A DNA stretch of 21,970 nucleotides. It comes from a virus. Made by a program: the position numbers and the translations under genes. Positions within the stretch are counted from its first letter, which is position 1; the number at the start of each line of letters is the position of its first letter. The stretch is taken from positions 1-21,970 of the IMG/VR virus record IMGVR_UViG_3300007609_000100; one strand, 5' to 3'. The notes below the pieces were generated by a model that was not told where the DNA came from, ran no database searches, and saw only the letters and a list, made by a program, of their open reading frames with translations. This document shows, piece by piece, positions 13,580 through 21,631 of the stretch.

Positions 13580-14185
13580 TTGGCTCTAGCTACTATTGCC
13601 GACGTAGAGGCACGTATAGGTCGGTCTTTGACCGCTGGCGAGACCGCACAAGCTACCGCGTGGCTTGCCGACGCGTCCGCTATGTTTGTCCAGCGTGCCG
13701 TCCAAAAATTCGAGGTATCCGAGTCCACTGTGCGACTTTTCCCTCGCGACGGTATTGTGCGTCTCGTGCAACGCCCCGTAATCGAAATCGTGAACGTTAC
13801 CGATATTGACGGTGCCACGATCGACTACACGTACGACGGTTTCCAGTCTATCTACGAGCTCGGCACTTATAGCCCGGTAATCGTAAACTATGAGCACGGC
13901 TCAGACACGATCCCCGCCGACGTTGTCGCTGTGGTCGCCGGTATGGTCGTGCGTACTTTGCTTATCCCGGACGACGCCGCCGCTGGTATCCAGCAGCAGA
14001 GCGTAGGCCCATTCTCTCAGTCGTACGCTAACTGGGCGGTTGGCCGGCAAGTGCTTATGAGCCCGTCCGACATTGAGGTAGCCGAGCACTACCGCGAAAA
14101 AACTTTTAGGTCCGCGTCGACGATTGGAAACGGTAACTATGGAGTCTATTACCCAAACCCGACGAAGTTCGACCTCTACCGATAG
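13580..14185 (+). CDS. Head-to-tail connector (adaptor, gp6/gp15-like)
   Basis: 201 aa from a TTG start (no ATG nearby in frame; GAGAGG is about 9 bases upstream). ATIADVEARIGRSLTAGETAQATAWLADASA is the typical N-terminal helix bundle of head-tail adaptors that dock under the portal. The middle (VRLVQRPVIEIVNVTDIDG, TYDGFQSIYEL) is a small beta domain, and the end is a Tyr-rich tail. Position immediately after the capsid gene agrees. It overlaps the next gene by 47 bases. Confidence 0.8.
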   Translation: MALATIADVEARIGRSLTAGETAQATAWLADASAMFVQRAVQKFEVSESTVRLFPRDGIVRLVQRPVIEIVNVTDIDGATIDYTYDGFQSIYELGTYSPVIVNYEHGSDTIPADVVAVVAGMVVRTLLIPDDAAAGIQQQSVGPFSQSYANWAVGRQVLMSPSDIEVAEHYREKTFRSASTIGNGNYGVYYPNPTKFDLYR

Positions 14186-14462
14186 CTACGGCCAACCGGT
14201 ATTTACCACTACAACGTCGACCGTCCAGGCTATCGTCTCGGCTCGAGTATCCGGTACCAATTTTGACGCCGACCAGATTGTAGTAACCGACGGGCTAACT
14301 ATCTATTTACCGACAGGCCACGACGTCCAAGACGACGACACTTTTACTATTCGAGGCAAGCTGTATGAAATCGACGGTGAGGCGTTTGACTGGCGCGACG
14401 GTCTCGGATCGTGGAGCCCTGGCACGGTTGTAAACCTACAGAGGCAGATAGACCGTGGCTAG
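14139..14462 (+). CDS. Head closure / head-to-tail stopper protein
   Basis: 107 aa from ATG 14139; a TTG at 14124 would add five residues. The protein is beta-rich with the classic small-barrel closure pattern of SPP1 gp16-like stoppers: GLTIYLPTGHDVQDDDTFTIRG, then KLYEIDGEAFDWR and a final GTVVNLQR strand. It would seal the head after packaging and bind the tail. It overlaps the adaptor by 47 bases and the following gene by 8. The call uses fold pattern plus order. Confidence 0.75.
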   Translation: MESITQTRRSSTSTDSYGQPVFTTTTSTVQAIVSARVSGTNFDADQIVVTDGLTIYLPTGHDVQDDDTFTIRGKLYEIDGEAFDWRDGLGSWSPGTVVNLQRQIDRG

Positions 14463-14760
14463 TAAAATACCTGGTGGCGGTGGCGAGGTAAAACTAAATT
14501 TTAAAGGTATGGGCGAGCTTTTACGCTCCCCTGCTATCGCGAGCGAGCTACGTACTCGTATGCGTCGAGTCCAGTCTGCCGTACCCGGTAGCGAGCTTCA
14601 CGTGGTCACAAGTGGCCGGCGTGCTCGAGCTAAAGTGTCGCGAGGCTCAGACTTTGACGAGGCTAACACTGGCACTCTGTCGCGTGCGCTTGACTTGGCT
14701 GGCGGGCAACGCGGCTACAAAGTAAAGACCAATAAACCCCGACAAGCGAGGGCGAGCTAA
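14455..14760 (+). CDS. Neck / tail-completion protein (gp10-like position)
   Basis: 101 aa from GTG 14455. A Gly-rich opening (KIPGGGGEVKLNF) is followed by a helix (MGELLRSPAIASELRTRMRRVQSAV), then a short beta section with many Arg (SGRRARAKVSRG), and a basic C-terminus (KVKTNKPRQARAS). Proteins at this slot between stopper and tail terminator are HK97 gp10-like neck proteins; length and helix-strand order agree, but the sequence itself is not decisive. The stop overlaps the next start by one base (TAATG). Confidence 0.6.
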   Translation: MASKIPGGGGEVKLNFKGMGELLRSPAIASELRTRMRRVQSAVPGSELHVVTSGRRARAKVSRGSDFDEANTGTLSRALDLAGGQRGYKVKTNKPRQARAS

Positions 14761-15143
14761 TGGCCGACGCAGTTATTTTTAGCGACATTATGGCGCACCT
14801 CGTAAGCCGTGTGAGCTCTCTGCTCACAGCCGAGGGGTTCACCACTACACGCGTAGGCGTCCTCGCCGACGACACAAGCTCACAAGTAATTTTACGCCGA
14901 GACGGCGGTACACGACGGTCGAAAACTATTATGACCGATTCTATTGGCGTGAACGTTTACGAGACGTCTTACGCTAACGCCGAGACTTTGGCCCGTACTG
15001 TAATGGCGGTCTTTGACGATCTACCCGACGGTAACCCTATTGTCGACGTAATCCCAGAGAGCTCTATTCAGGACGTGACCGACCTAAAGGCCCAACGTAG
15101 GTTTATGCGTTTTGCCGTTGACCATAGAGGTACCAACCTCTAA
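14760..15143 (+). CDS. Tail terminator protein
   Basis: 127 aa. It begins with a helix (DIMAHLVSRVSSLLTAEGF), then strands with SSQVILRRDGGT, a central IGVNVYETSYANAETLARTVMAVFDDLP, and a last strand (RRFMRFAVDHRGT). This alpha/beta order is that of gpU/gp17-like tail terminators, which cap the tail tube and join it to the neck. It immediately precedes the major tail gene, as usual. Confidence comes from the combination of fold pattern and order. Confidence 0.78.
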   Translation: MADAVIFSDIMAHLVSRVSSLLTAEGFTTTRVGVLADDTSSQVILRRDGGTRRSKTIMTDSIGVNVYETSYANAETLARTVMAVFDDLPDGNPIVDVIPESSIQDVTDLKAQRRFMRFAVDHRGTNL

Positions 15144-15160
15144 CGAAAGGATAAAATATA

Positions 15161-15706
15161 ATGGCTTTAGACTCTGACAACGTAAGAGTAGCCGTTACCG
15201 GTGCGGTTTATGTCGCACCGACTGGCACAGCAGCACCCAGCTACAGCGACGACGCCCTTAACGTGGCGTTTCAGGACCTCGGATATGTAAGCTCCGACGG
15301 TATTAGCGAGAGTATGGACAAGTCCACTACACAGATTCGCTCGTGGCAAGACGGTAGCCTCGTTCGCGAGATTATCTCAGAGGGTACCTACTCGGTATCG
15401 CTTACGTTTATCGAAACTAACGAGGACGTCGTAAACCTCTACTACGGTGGCACTGTTACCGTAGGTGGCTCTCTCGATATTGACCCTCGCTCGTCCGGTG
15501 GCCGTAAGTCGTTTGTTATCGACGTTATCGACGGTACCAATATCGAACGTACCTATATTGCAGCCGGTGAGATTACCTCGGTTGGTGAGCGCACGCTCGC
15601 GTCCGGTGAGGCTATCGGCTATGAGGTGACCATTACCGCATACGCAGACGCGTCCGAGGTTGTGGCTACCAAGCTGTTTAGCGCGTTCGGTTCAGTCGAG
15701 CCGTAA
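15161..15706 (+). CDS. Major tail protein (tail tube)
   Basis: 181 aa, beta-rich. VRVAVTGAVYVAPTGTAAP and FQDLGYVSSDGISESMDKSTTQIRSWQDG are signature stretches of actinophage tail-tube proteins, followed by SVSLTFIETNEDVVNLYYG and a last-strand pair ending EVTITAYADASE. It polymerises into hexameric rings around the tape measure. GAAAGGA lies 9 bases before the ATG, nearly identical to the major capsid leader, and two hairpins follow the stop; both suggest high expression. Confidence 0.92.
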   Translation: MALDSDNVRVAVTGAVYVAPTGTAAPSYSDDALNVAFQDLGYVSSDGISESMDKSTTQIRSWQDGSLVREIISEGTYSVSLTFIETNEDVVNLYYGGTVTVGGSLDIDPRSSGGRKSFVIDVIDGTNIERTYIAAGEITSVGERTLASGEAIGYEVTITAYADASEVVATKLFSAFGSVEP

Positions 15707-15713
15707 GCACTTG

Positions 15714-15748
15714 CCCTCTAGGTTACTTGCGGCGGCCTAGAGGGTTTT
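15714..15748 (+). terminator. Rho-independent-type terminator after the major tail gene
   Basis: CCCTCTAGG (15714-15722) pairs perfectly with CCTAGAGGG (15736-15744); the loop is 13 nt and TTTT follows directly. A short T run means partial termination is likely, allowing downstream tail genes to be made at lower levels. Confidence 0.7.
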
Positions 15749-15753
15749 AACTC

Positions 15754-15789
15754 GGTGGGGAGTGTCTGCCACCCCCGACGCTCCCCACC
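15754..15789 (+). terminator. Second stem-loop, 13-bp stem, before the chaperone genes
   Basis: GGTGGGGAGTGTC (15754-15766) pairs with GACGCTCCCCACC (15777-15789) with one G.U and a 10-nt C-rich loop. It starts 5 bases after the first terminator's T run. No T run follows. It could be a second-line attenuator or an RNase-stop protecting upstream mRNA. Confidence 0.6.
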
Positions 15790-15826
15790 AGCCGCTACAC
15801 TAATATCTACGAAAGGTAGAGCCGCT

Positions 15827-16057
15827 ATGAGTTACGTTATCGAGCACAAAGGTAAAAAGGTCGAGTTGCCAGCGTTTGGCGAAATGCCCGTTGGAATTCT
15901 GCGCAAGGCGCGACACGAGACCGAGCAAGAGCAAACCTGGTATATCCTCGAAAATGTCCTATCGCCAAAAGACTTGGCCGTATTGGACGCTTTACCCGTG
16001 TCCGAGTTTTCTAAGCATATGAAAGCTTGGACGGGTGGCGTAGCACTGGGGGAATAA
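15827..16057 (+). CDS. Tail assembly chaperone, short form
   Basis: 76 aa from ATG 15827, with GAAAGG 10 bases upstream (an in-frame GTG at 15755 lies inside a hairpin and is rejected). The text KVELPAFGEMPVGILRKARH and SPKDLAVLDALPVSEFSKHMKAW is characteristic of actinophage gpG-like chaperones. It coats the tape measure before tube assembly. The last codons CTG GGG GAA TAA hold a slippery G-run at which about a fraction of ribosomes would shift back one base to make the longer fusion with the next frame. Confidence 0.85.
   Translation: MSYVIEHKGKKVELPAFGEMPVGILRKARHETEQEQTWYILENVLSPKDLAVLDALPVSEFSKHMKAWTGGVALGE
16046..16054 (+). promoter_or_regulatory. Programmed -1 frameshift site in the tail chaperone genes
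   Basis: The sequence CTGGGGGAA has five G (16048-16052). In frame 0 it reads CTG GGG GAA TAA; after the Gly codon at 16049-16051 slips to 16048-16050 it still pairs GGG, and reading continues GGA ATA ATT. The downstream frame is -1 relative to the first gene, as in other siphovirus chaperone pairs. It is not a full X-XXY-YYZ heptamer, so P-site slippage near the stop is the likely mode. Confidence 0.7.
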
Positions 16058-16449
16058 TTGCGGTCCTCGCCCTAGTCGAGGACCATAAAGCCGCTTTTCT
16101 TTATGACTTTAGGCAACGTTTCGGACTAGGCCTAAAAGACCTTGGGACTACTGTGCCCTGGGTCGAGGTCGTGTACCTAGTAGCAGTATTGCTACGCGAT
16201 CCGTCGTCGTGGCTACAGGTGAGCTATAACGGTTGGCACCACCCCGTCTCGTACGAGTGGGCTGTGCACGCCGCCACTTACGACCTACTCGCACAGGTGC
16301 ACTCGAAACGTAAACCCAAACCGTACCCTCGCCCGTGGCCGACGAGTAACAATACTCGCAAAGGCACGCCCAGAGCGGACGGCCGAGAAATTCTACAGCG
16401 TGCACGAAATGGAGGCCTTAAGTGGCAGAGCAGGCCTACGCCTATGTAA
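16051..16449 (+). CDS. Tail assembly chaperone, frameshift extension (gpT-like)
   Basis: The -1 frame adds about 132 residues to the 75 of the short form (total about 207 aa). It begins GIIAVLALVEDHKAAFLYDFRQRFGLGLKDLG, where EDHxxAFxYDFRxRF is a hallmark of the second chaperone of actinophages, then WVEVVYLVAVLLRDPSSWL and SYEWAVHAATYDLLAQ, and a basic C-terminus rich in Arg and Pro. It has no own start with a ribosome site; a TTG at 16027 exists but lies inside the first gene. It overlaps the tape-measure start by 28 bases. Confidence 0.82.
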   Translation, partial: GIIAVLALVEDHKAAFLYDFRQRFGLGLKDLGTTVPWVEVVYLVAVLLRDPSSWLQVSYNGWHHPVSYEWAVHAATYDLLAQVHSKRKPKPYPRPWPTSNNTRKGTPRADGREILQRARNGGLKWQSRPTPM

Positions 16450-18233
16450 CACTTATACCCGTTGCAAAGGGTTTCCAGCAGGCAGTCGCTAAAGAAATGG
16501 GCGGCGTTAACAACGTCGGCGCTAAGGCTGGCCAGGACGCCGGTAAAGGTTTTAGCGGTGGCTTTGGCGGTGCCCTAAAAACTCTTGGCGGTGTTATCGC
16601 CGGTGGTCTTGCGGCGGCCGGTATCGGCAATTTTGTTAAAGAGTCTGTTACTGCCGCGTCCGATCTAGAGGAGTCTCTAAACGCGGTCTCTGTGGCTTAT
16701 GGCACAGCGACCGAGAGCGTGGTGGCTTTAGGTGAGGACGCCGCTAGCCGACTAGGTGTAACACAGGCAGACTTTAACGCGTCCGCTGTGCGTTTCTCGG
16801 CGTTTGCTGAGCGTGTGGTAGGTGAGGGCGGTAACGTTGCCGGCTTTGTCGACGACGTCACTACTCGCGCCGCTGACTTTGCCTCGGTGTTTAATATCGA
16901 CGTTTCCGAGGCGTTGCAGGTTTTCCAGTCTGGTCTCTCTGGCGAGGCTGAGCCTCTAAAGCGTTTTGGTATAAACCTGCTCGACTCTGAGGTGCAGGCT
17001 TACGCTCTGCGTGAGGGACTTATTGGCGTCGGCGAGCAAATGACCGAGGACCAAAAGACGCAAGCTCGTTACGGTTTGCTTATGGAGTCGACCGCTAAGA
17101 CACAGGGCGATTTTGCTAATACGTCGGACGGTCTCGCTAACTCGCAGCGTATCCTAAAGGCACAGTTTGAGGATATCCAGGCCGAGGTTGGCGGTCCACT
17201 GCTGGGCGCGTTCGCTGAGCTTACCCAGGGACTTATCCCCGTGGTCGAGGAACTCGCGCCGGTATTGGTCGACGTTATGGGCGAGCTTGCGCCGGTGCTT
17301 GCGGACGTGGCCGGTCAGATACCAGGGTTATTAACCTCACTTTTCCCGTTGCTCCCCGTGCTGGGCGACCTAGCTATTGTTTTCTTAGACCTCGTAGCAC
17401 AGTTGCTACCGGTCTTTGTCGAGTTGTTTGCGGCCTTATTGCCGACGATCGTAGAGCTCGTACCGGTTATCGCTGAGTTTATTAGCGAGGCTATGGAGGT
17501 CTTAGTACCTATCCTGCTGGACTTGGTCGAGGCGCTTGCGCCTATTGTGGAGGCTTTGCTACCGGTCTTTATGGAGCTTTTCGAGGCTTTGGCACCGGTG
17601 GCGATTACGCTTATCGAGGCTATGCTCCCACTTATCGAGCGACTGCTACCGCTATTTATCGAGTTTATAGAGTTTCTTACACCTATCCTCGTCTTTGTGG
17701 CCGAGGTTATTGGCGAAATTTTGGTAGCAGCGGTCGGCTTTTTTATCGGCGCTATCGAAAACGTAACCGAGGACATAGACGCTTTTAGCACGTTTTTCCA
17801 AGAGGTGTGGGGCGGTATAAAGAGCTTTTTTGGCGACATCATAAACGGGCTTATTAGCGGTTTCGAGGGTTTCGTAAACGGTGCCATTCGTGGCGTAAAC
17901 CGTGTAATCGACGCTATAAATAGTTTGTCGTTTACTATCCCTGACTGGGTGCCCGAGGTTGGCGGTCAAAGCTTTGGCTTTAACCTACGACGTATCGCGG
18001 AAATTAGTTTACCGAGGGTGGCGCTTGCAGAGGGCGGTCTCGTGACCGGTCCGACGCGTGCGCTTATCGGTGAGGCTGGCCCGGAAATGGTAATACCGTT
18101 GGATCGTTTCGAGTCTATGCTCGGTGAGCGTGGCGACGGTCGAACGCTAAACTATTACGCGGCACCTAACAAGAGTTTCGACGCTGAGCAAGAGCTACGG
18201 CTAGCTATGACGAGGGCGAGGGTTTTGGCGTGA
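16422..18233 (+). CDS. Tape measure protein (short)
   Basis: 603 aa from GTG 16422 with a strong GGAGG 6 bases upstream. YVTLIPVAKGFQQAVAKEM is the usual actinophage opening, then a Gly/Ala-rich region with a membrane-active helix (GGVIAGGLAAAGIGNFV), a conserved SDLEESLNAVSVAYGTA block, and a long hydrophobic zone (about 270-445) punctuated by Pro in LxPV steps 7, 11, 15 or 18 residues apart. The C-terminus has GLVTGPTRALIGEAGPEMVIPL, common near tape-measure ends. At about 0.15 nm per residue it predicts a tail near 90 nm. No lysozyme or peptidase motif is visible. Confidence 0.93.
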   Translation: MAEQAYAYVTLIPVAKGFQQAVAKEMGGVNNVGAKAGQDAGKGFSGGFGGALKTLGGVIAGGLAAAGIGNFVKESVTAASDLEESLNAVSVAYGTATESVVALGEDAASRLGVTQADFNASAVRFSAFAERVVGEGGNVAGFVDDVTTRAADFASVFNIDVSEALQVFQSGLSGEAEPLKRFGINLLDSEVQAYALREGLIGVGEQMTEDQKTQARYGLLMESTAKTQGDFANTSDGLANSQRILKAQFEDIQAEVGGPLLGAFAELTQGLIPVVEELAPVLVDVMGELAPVLADVAGQIPGLLTSLFPLLPVLGDLAIVFLDLVAQLLPVFVELFAALLPTIVELVPVIAEFISEAMEVLVPILLDLVEALAPIVEALLPVFMELFEALAPVAITLIEAMLPLIERLLPLFIEFIEFLTPILVFVAEVIGEILVAAVGFFIGAIENVTEDIDAFSTFFQEVWGGIKSFFGDIINGLISGFEGFVNGAIRGVNRVIDAINSLSFTIPDWVPEVGGQSFGFNLRRIAEISLPRVALAEGGLVTGPTRALIGEAGPEMVIPLDRFESMLGERGDGRTLNYYAAPNKSFDAEQELRLAMTRARVLA

Positions 18234-19081
18234 GCAACTACACTCTGACAGGCTCTAACGGCGACGTTATCACTTTTGATAACTCGACCTACGTGCTAAA
18301 CCCGTCTCTCGTCGGTTTTGGTATCCCACCGACCGCGGTGCGTATTGACGAGTCCGCTCGTTTCGGCGGTATCCACCGATACACGCGTCGAGGTGTACGT
18401 AATGTCGATATGCCGGTAACTGTGCTCGGTGACACTGCTGTAGACGTGGAGACTAACCTACGCCGTCTCGCTAAGCTCACACAGGACACGGCTGGCCCTA
18501 CACGGCTTACCGCTTTGCGCGACGCCGGTAACGTCTTTTTAGACTTACACTATGTCGGTGGTGCCGAGCTCGAGTATGGTGGCGACACAGGTGGCAAGAC
18601 GTGGGCGAAACTGTTGCTCTCTTTTCAGGCACCTAACCCGTATTGGCAGTCTGCCGATACCGAAAGTTTTAGTGTCACTACGGGTAACACTGGGCGCGGT
18701 CTTTTACCGCAGCTCACTAAGCTACGTGTCTCGTCCTCGCAAGCGCTCGGGCTGATAAACGTAAACAACACTAGCGACGTGCCCGTGTACCCGAGTTTCG
18801 AGATCGTGGGACCGGTAAACGGTCTCGAGGTGTCTCTGAACGGTGAGGGCTGGAGCTTTACCGAAAACGTTGTTACCGGTGATATTTTCACGGTCGACCA
18901 CGAGGCCGCTACCGTTACCGGTATTGGCGAGGTAAACCGTTACGACATTCTGGCGACTGCGCCTAAATTCTTTGCGTTTCCCCCAGGTGTTTCGAGCGTG
19001 CTCGTGACTGGTACTAACGCGGACGCTAACACACGTATCGAGTGTGTTTACAACCTCGCGTACGAGGTGGTGCACGGGTGA
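18230..19081 (+). CDS. Distal tail protein (Dit-like)
   Basis: 283 aa; the GTG start overlaps the tape-measure stop as GTGA. The N-terminal region (TGSNGDVITFDNSTYVLNPSLVGFGIPP, HRYTRRGVRNVDMPVTVLG, and the LRRLAKLTQDTAGPTRL helix) matches siphovirus Dit/phage_tail family proteins that form the hub ring at the tube end; the C-terminal part (PVYPSFEIVGPVNGLEVSL) is the galectin-like half. It would connect tube and tip. The next gene overlaps by 4 bases. Confidence 0.85.
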   Translation: MSNYTLTGSNGDVITFDNSTYVLNPSLVGFGIPPTAVRIDESARFGGIHRYTRRGVRNVDMPVTVLGDTAVDVETNLRRLAKLTQDTAGPTRLTALRDAGNVFLDLHYVGGAELEYGGDTGGKTWAKLLLSFQAPNPYWQSADTESFSVTTGNTGRGLLPQLTKLRVSSSQALGLINVNNTSDVPVYPSFEIVGPVNGLEVSLNGEGWSFTENVVTGDIFTVDHEAATVTGIGEVNRYDILATAPKFFAFPPGVSSVLVTGTNADANTRIECVYNLAYEVVHG

Positions 19082-20649
19082 GAGTAGACGACCTAACTGT
19101 AGAGGTACGTAACAAGTCTCTCGAGCGGGTAGGACAGCTCTCAGGCGCGGACTTGGTCGGTGCCGAGTTTATACTGCGCCACAACGAGGTCGGTACTTGG
19201 AGGGTAAACCTACACGCCACCTCGGATATGGCAGAGCTTTTACGGACACCTGGCTACGGTCTTATTGTGACTGGCCCCGACGGTGTAATAATGTCTGGCC
19301 CTATGTTGTCTGCGGCGCTTGTGCAAACGCAAGACGACGCCGAGGGTTCGTGGACTATTGAGGGCGTGGACGACTCGGTTATTTTGGCTGAGCGGTTGGC
19401 TTACCCCGACCCGGCCGAGGACGACGTTACCGCACAGACAGAGGCATACGACGTACGTAACGACGCGGTCGAGACGGTACTAAAAGAGTACGTAGACGAG
19501 AATTTAGTTAGTGGTCCGACGGCTCGCAGGGTTGCCGACTTGACTGTGGCGACCGACTTGGGGCGTGGCTCTACAGTGTACGGCTCGGCACGGTTCGACA
19601 AAATGCAAGAGTTTTTTTATGGGCTTGCACAGTCTGGCGGTGTCGGTTACACGATAGAGCAGCAGGCCTCTAGCCTCGTCTTTGACGTGTACGAGCCGGT
19701 CGACCGTAGCGGTCTTATCCGGTTCGATATTGACAACGGCCGACTAACGTCTGCGGACTACGCTTATTCTGCGCCGTCTGTTACTCGTGCGATCGTGGGC
19801 GGTGCGGGTGAGCAAGAGGAAAGACTATTTTTTGAGGGCACACTAACTCAGTCGACAGACGCCGAGACTGTGTGGGGTCGTCGTATCGAGTCGTTTGTGG
19901 ACTCGAGGACTACGCAAGAGGCGGCAGAGTTTACACAGGTCGCGACCGAGGCGCTTATAGACGAGGGTAAAACTCGCGTCTCTATGACGGTTACACCGAC
20001 CGACAATACGACTATGTTGTTTGGGTCCGAGTGGGGTCTGGGCGACACTATTACGGTTACCGTGCGCAATATCGTCGCGACGGCTGTGGTGTATACGGTG
20101 GCGTTGTCTATCCAGTCGGACGGGGTTTACTTGGCGGCCGAGGTGGGTACACCTATGCCAGTCTCGTACGAGGCTAAGCTAGGTAAGGCTACCCTAACCC
20201 AGTCTAAGCGTCTGGGCGAGATTGAGCGCAATACAACGGGTTACGGTGTCGTAACAACGTTTAGCGACGTAAGTGGTGGTACGGACGGTACACAACCAAC
20301 GTTTAGCGGCCCAGTCTTTACCGCGACCTATACTCGTTTTGGCGATATGGTCTACTTTGCGTACTCGGTCGACTTTACCAATATCCTCACGTTTGGTACC
20401 GGTCAATACTTTATGACTTTGCCGTACAACAGTCGCCGACCGGTTACGTTCTCTGGCGGATCGTTGACCGACGACTCGGGTGGCACGGTGTACTCGATTA
20501 TTGGCAACGTGGCCGCCGGCTCTAACGTTATGACCTTGTCCTATATAAAGTCCAACGGTGAGACTGAGCCGTTTGAGTACAATAAACCGATTACGCTTAC
20601 CACCGCCGATAGTTTCGACATTACGGGCACGTACGAGCTCGAGTATTAA
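19078..20649 (+). CDS. Tail-tip hub protein (ReqiPepy6 Gp37-like)
   Basis: 523 aa from GTG 19078, chosen because it overlaps the previous stop as GTGA; an in-frame GTG at 19042 would extend into the Dit gene. Residues 1-110 (LVGAEFILRHNEVGTWRVNLHA, PGYGLIVTGPDGVIMSGPM, WTIEGVDDSVILAERLAYPDP) are the Gp37-like hub domain. The central part (RFDKMQEFFYGLAQSGGVGYTIEQ) continues the hub, and the last 120 residues are a separate beta-rich, Thr/Gly-rich domain that may bind the host or glycan. No peptidase motif is seen. Confidence 0.83.
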   Translation: MRVDDLTVEVRNKSLERVGQLSGADLVGAEFILRHNEVGTWRVNLHATSDMAELLRTPGYGLIVTGPDGVIMSGPMLSAALVQTQDDAEGSWTIEGVDDSVILAERLAYPDPAEDDVTAQTEAYDVRNDAVETVLKEYVDENLVSGPTARRVADLTVATDLGRGSTVYGSARFDKMQEFFYGLAQSGGVGYTIEQQASSLVFDVYEPVDRSGLIRFDIDNGRLTSADYAYSAPSVTRAIVGGAGEQEERLFFEGTLTQSTDAETVWGRRIESFVDSRTTQEAAEFTQVATEALIDEGKTRVSMTVTPTDNTTMLFGSEWGLGDTITVTVRNIVATAVVYTVALSIQSDGVYLAAEVGTPMPVSYEAKLGKATLTQSKRLGEIERNTTGYGVVTTFSDVSGGTDGTQPTFSGPVFTATYTRFGDMVYFAYSVDFTNILTFGTGQYFMTLPYNSRRPVTFSGGSLTDDSGGTVYSIIGNVAAGSNVMTLSYIKSNGETEPFEYNKPITLTTADSFDITGTYELEY

Positions 20650-20661
20650 GAGAGGCAATAA

Positions 20662-21282
20662 ATGACCCAGGCGAGTTTTCCGTTTGAGGGTATCGACACT
20701 ACCGAGACCCAGTTTAGTAAGTGGGCGAGGCACTTTAACAGTGGTGTCGACGACGTACCTACGGGTACGGCTTTGGAGGTGTCGGCTGGTACTGGTCTCG
20801 CGGTTGACGTGGAGGCTGGCGAGGCTATGGTGCGCGGACACTATTACACGTCGGACGCTACCGAGGCTCTAGCTTTGGCTACAGCGGACGCCACTAACGA
20901 CCGTATCGACACGGTTGTACTGCGTCTCGACCCTACAGCTAACAGTATTGTTTTGGCGGTCAAGACTGGTACACCGGCAGGTTCACCGAGCGCCCCGGCT
21001 TTGGTGCAAACGGACGCCGGTATTTTCGAGCAACCGCTGGCCGACGTGCTTGTGCCGGCTACTGCCGGGGTGCCCTCGACTATTACGGATCGTCGCGAGT
21101 TTATGGGTACACGGCTTGGCTCGTGGGATACTGCTGGGCGACCTACGCCTGCCGGTCGCGTCTTGTTCGGTTTTAACACCACAAGCGGTGCGGTGGAGTA
21201 CTACAATGTCAATACGTCTGCCTGGGAGCCCGTCGGTGGCGGTCTAGGTTTTGAGGGTCAGTTTCTACTAGGAGGAATGTAA
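20662..21282 (+). CDS. Minor tail / upper baseplate-like protein
   Basis: 206 aa; GAGAGG is about 6 bases before the ATG. SFPFEGIDTTETQFSKWARHF and AVDVEAGEAMVRGHYYTSD followed by NDRIDTVVLRLDPTANSIVLAVKTGTPAGSPSAPAL are a recurrent baseplate-upper-protein pattern in phages of Gram-positive hosts: a beta-sandwich that holds the receptor-binding protein. The C-terminus (GRVLFGFNTTSGAVEYYN) resembles a short tail-fibre strand repeat ending in Gly. It is followed 4 bases later by the next gene. Confidence 0.7.
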   Translation: MTQASFPFEGIDTTETQFSKWARHFNSGVDDVPTGTALEVSAGTGLAVDVEAGEAMVRGHYYTSDATEALALATADATNDRIDTVVLRLDPTANSIVLAVKTGTPAGSPSAPALVQTDAGIFEQPLADVLVPATAGVPSTITDRREFMGTRLGSWDTAGRPTPAGRVLFGFNTTSGAVEYYNVNTSAWEPVGGGLGFEGQFLLGGM

Positions 21283-21286
21283 ATAA

Positions 21287-21616
21287 ATGGCTAACGCATA
21301 CAAGGTACTCGGTCAAAACGACCTACCTGCTACAACGCTTACCGACGTCTACACGGTCCCGTCGGCTACCGAGACCGTTATTAGCACTATCATTATTGCT
21401 AACCGTACGGCGTCCGCTGAGAGCTTTAGGATCGCGATTAGGCCTAACGGTGCGAGTATTAGCGACGAGCACTATATCGCGTACGACGTGCCTATTGCGG
21501 CTAACGATTCGACTACGCTTACGCTGGGTATTACTTTGGACGCCGCCGACGTTTTGAGCGTGTACGCGTCCGCTATAGACTTGAGTGTAAACGTTTTCGG
21601 TACCGAGATTAGCTAA
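21287..21616 (+). CDS. Small tail-tip protein, beta-sandwich type
   Basis: 109 aa starting 4 bases after the previous stop; GGAGGAATG upstream holds the ribosome site. It is almost wholly beta-strand with Ile/Thr/Ala alternation (VISTIIIANRTASAESFRIAIRPNG, then TTLTLGITLDAADVLSVYAS), like the small Ig-like or carbohydrate-binding proteins that sit between baseplate and fibre genes in actinophages. No specific family is certain. It is expected in the virion because of its place in the tail block. Confidence 0.65.
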   Translation: MANAYKVLGQNDLPATTLTDVYTVPSATETVISTIIIANRTASAESFRIAIRPNGASISDEHYIAYDVPIAANDSTTLTLGITLDAADVLSVYASAIDLSVNVFGTEIS

Positions 21617-21631
21617 AGGGGGTAACGACTA

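Noticed and set aside
15755-15826. Upstream GTG start for the tail chaperone
   Set aside because: Lies inside a stable stem-loop; ATG 15827 has a ribosome site and begins the family-like sequence.
17315-17887. 190-aa ORF on the minus strand
   Set aside because: Shadow of the tape-measure gene; its Ser/Ile/Lys-rich product reflects antisense of Leu/Glu/Asp codons, and it has no ribosome site.
20194-20841. 215-aa ORF on the minus strand
   Set aside because: Spans two well-supported tail genes and their gap on the opposite strand; product is Arg/Val/Thr-rich with no domain and no start signal.
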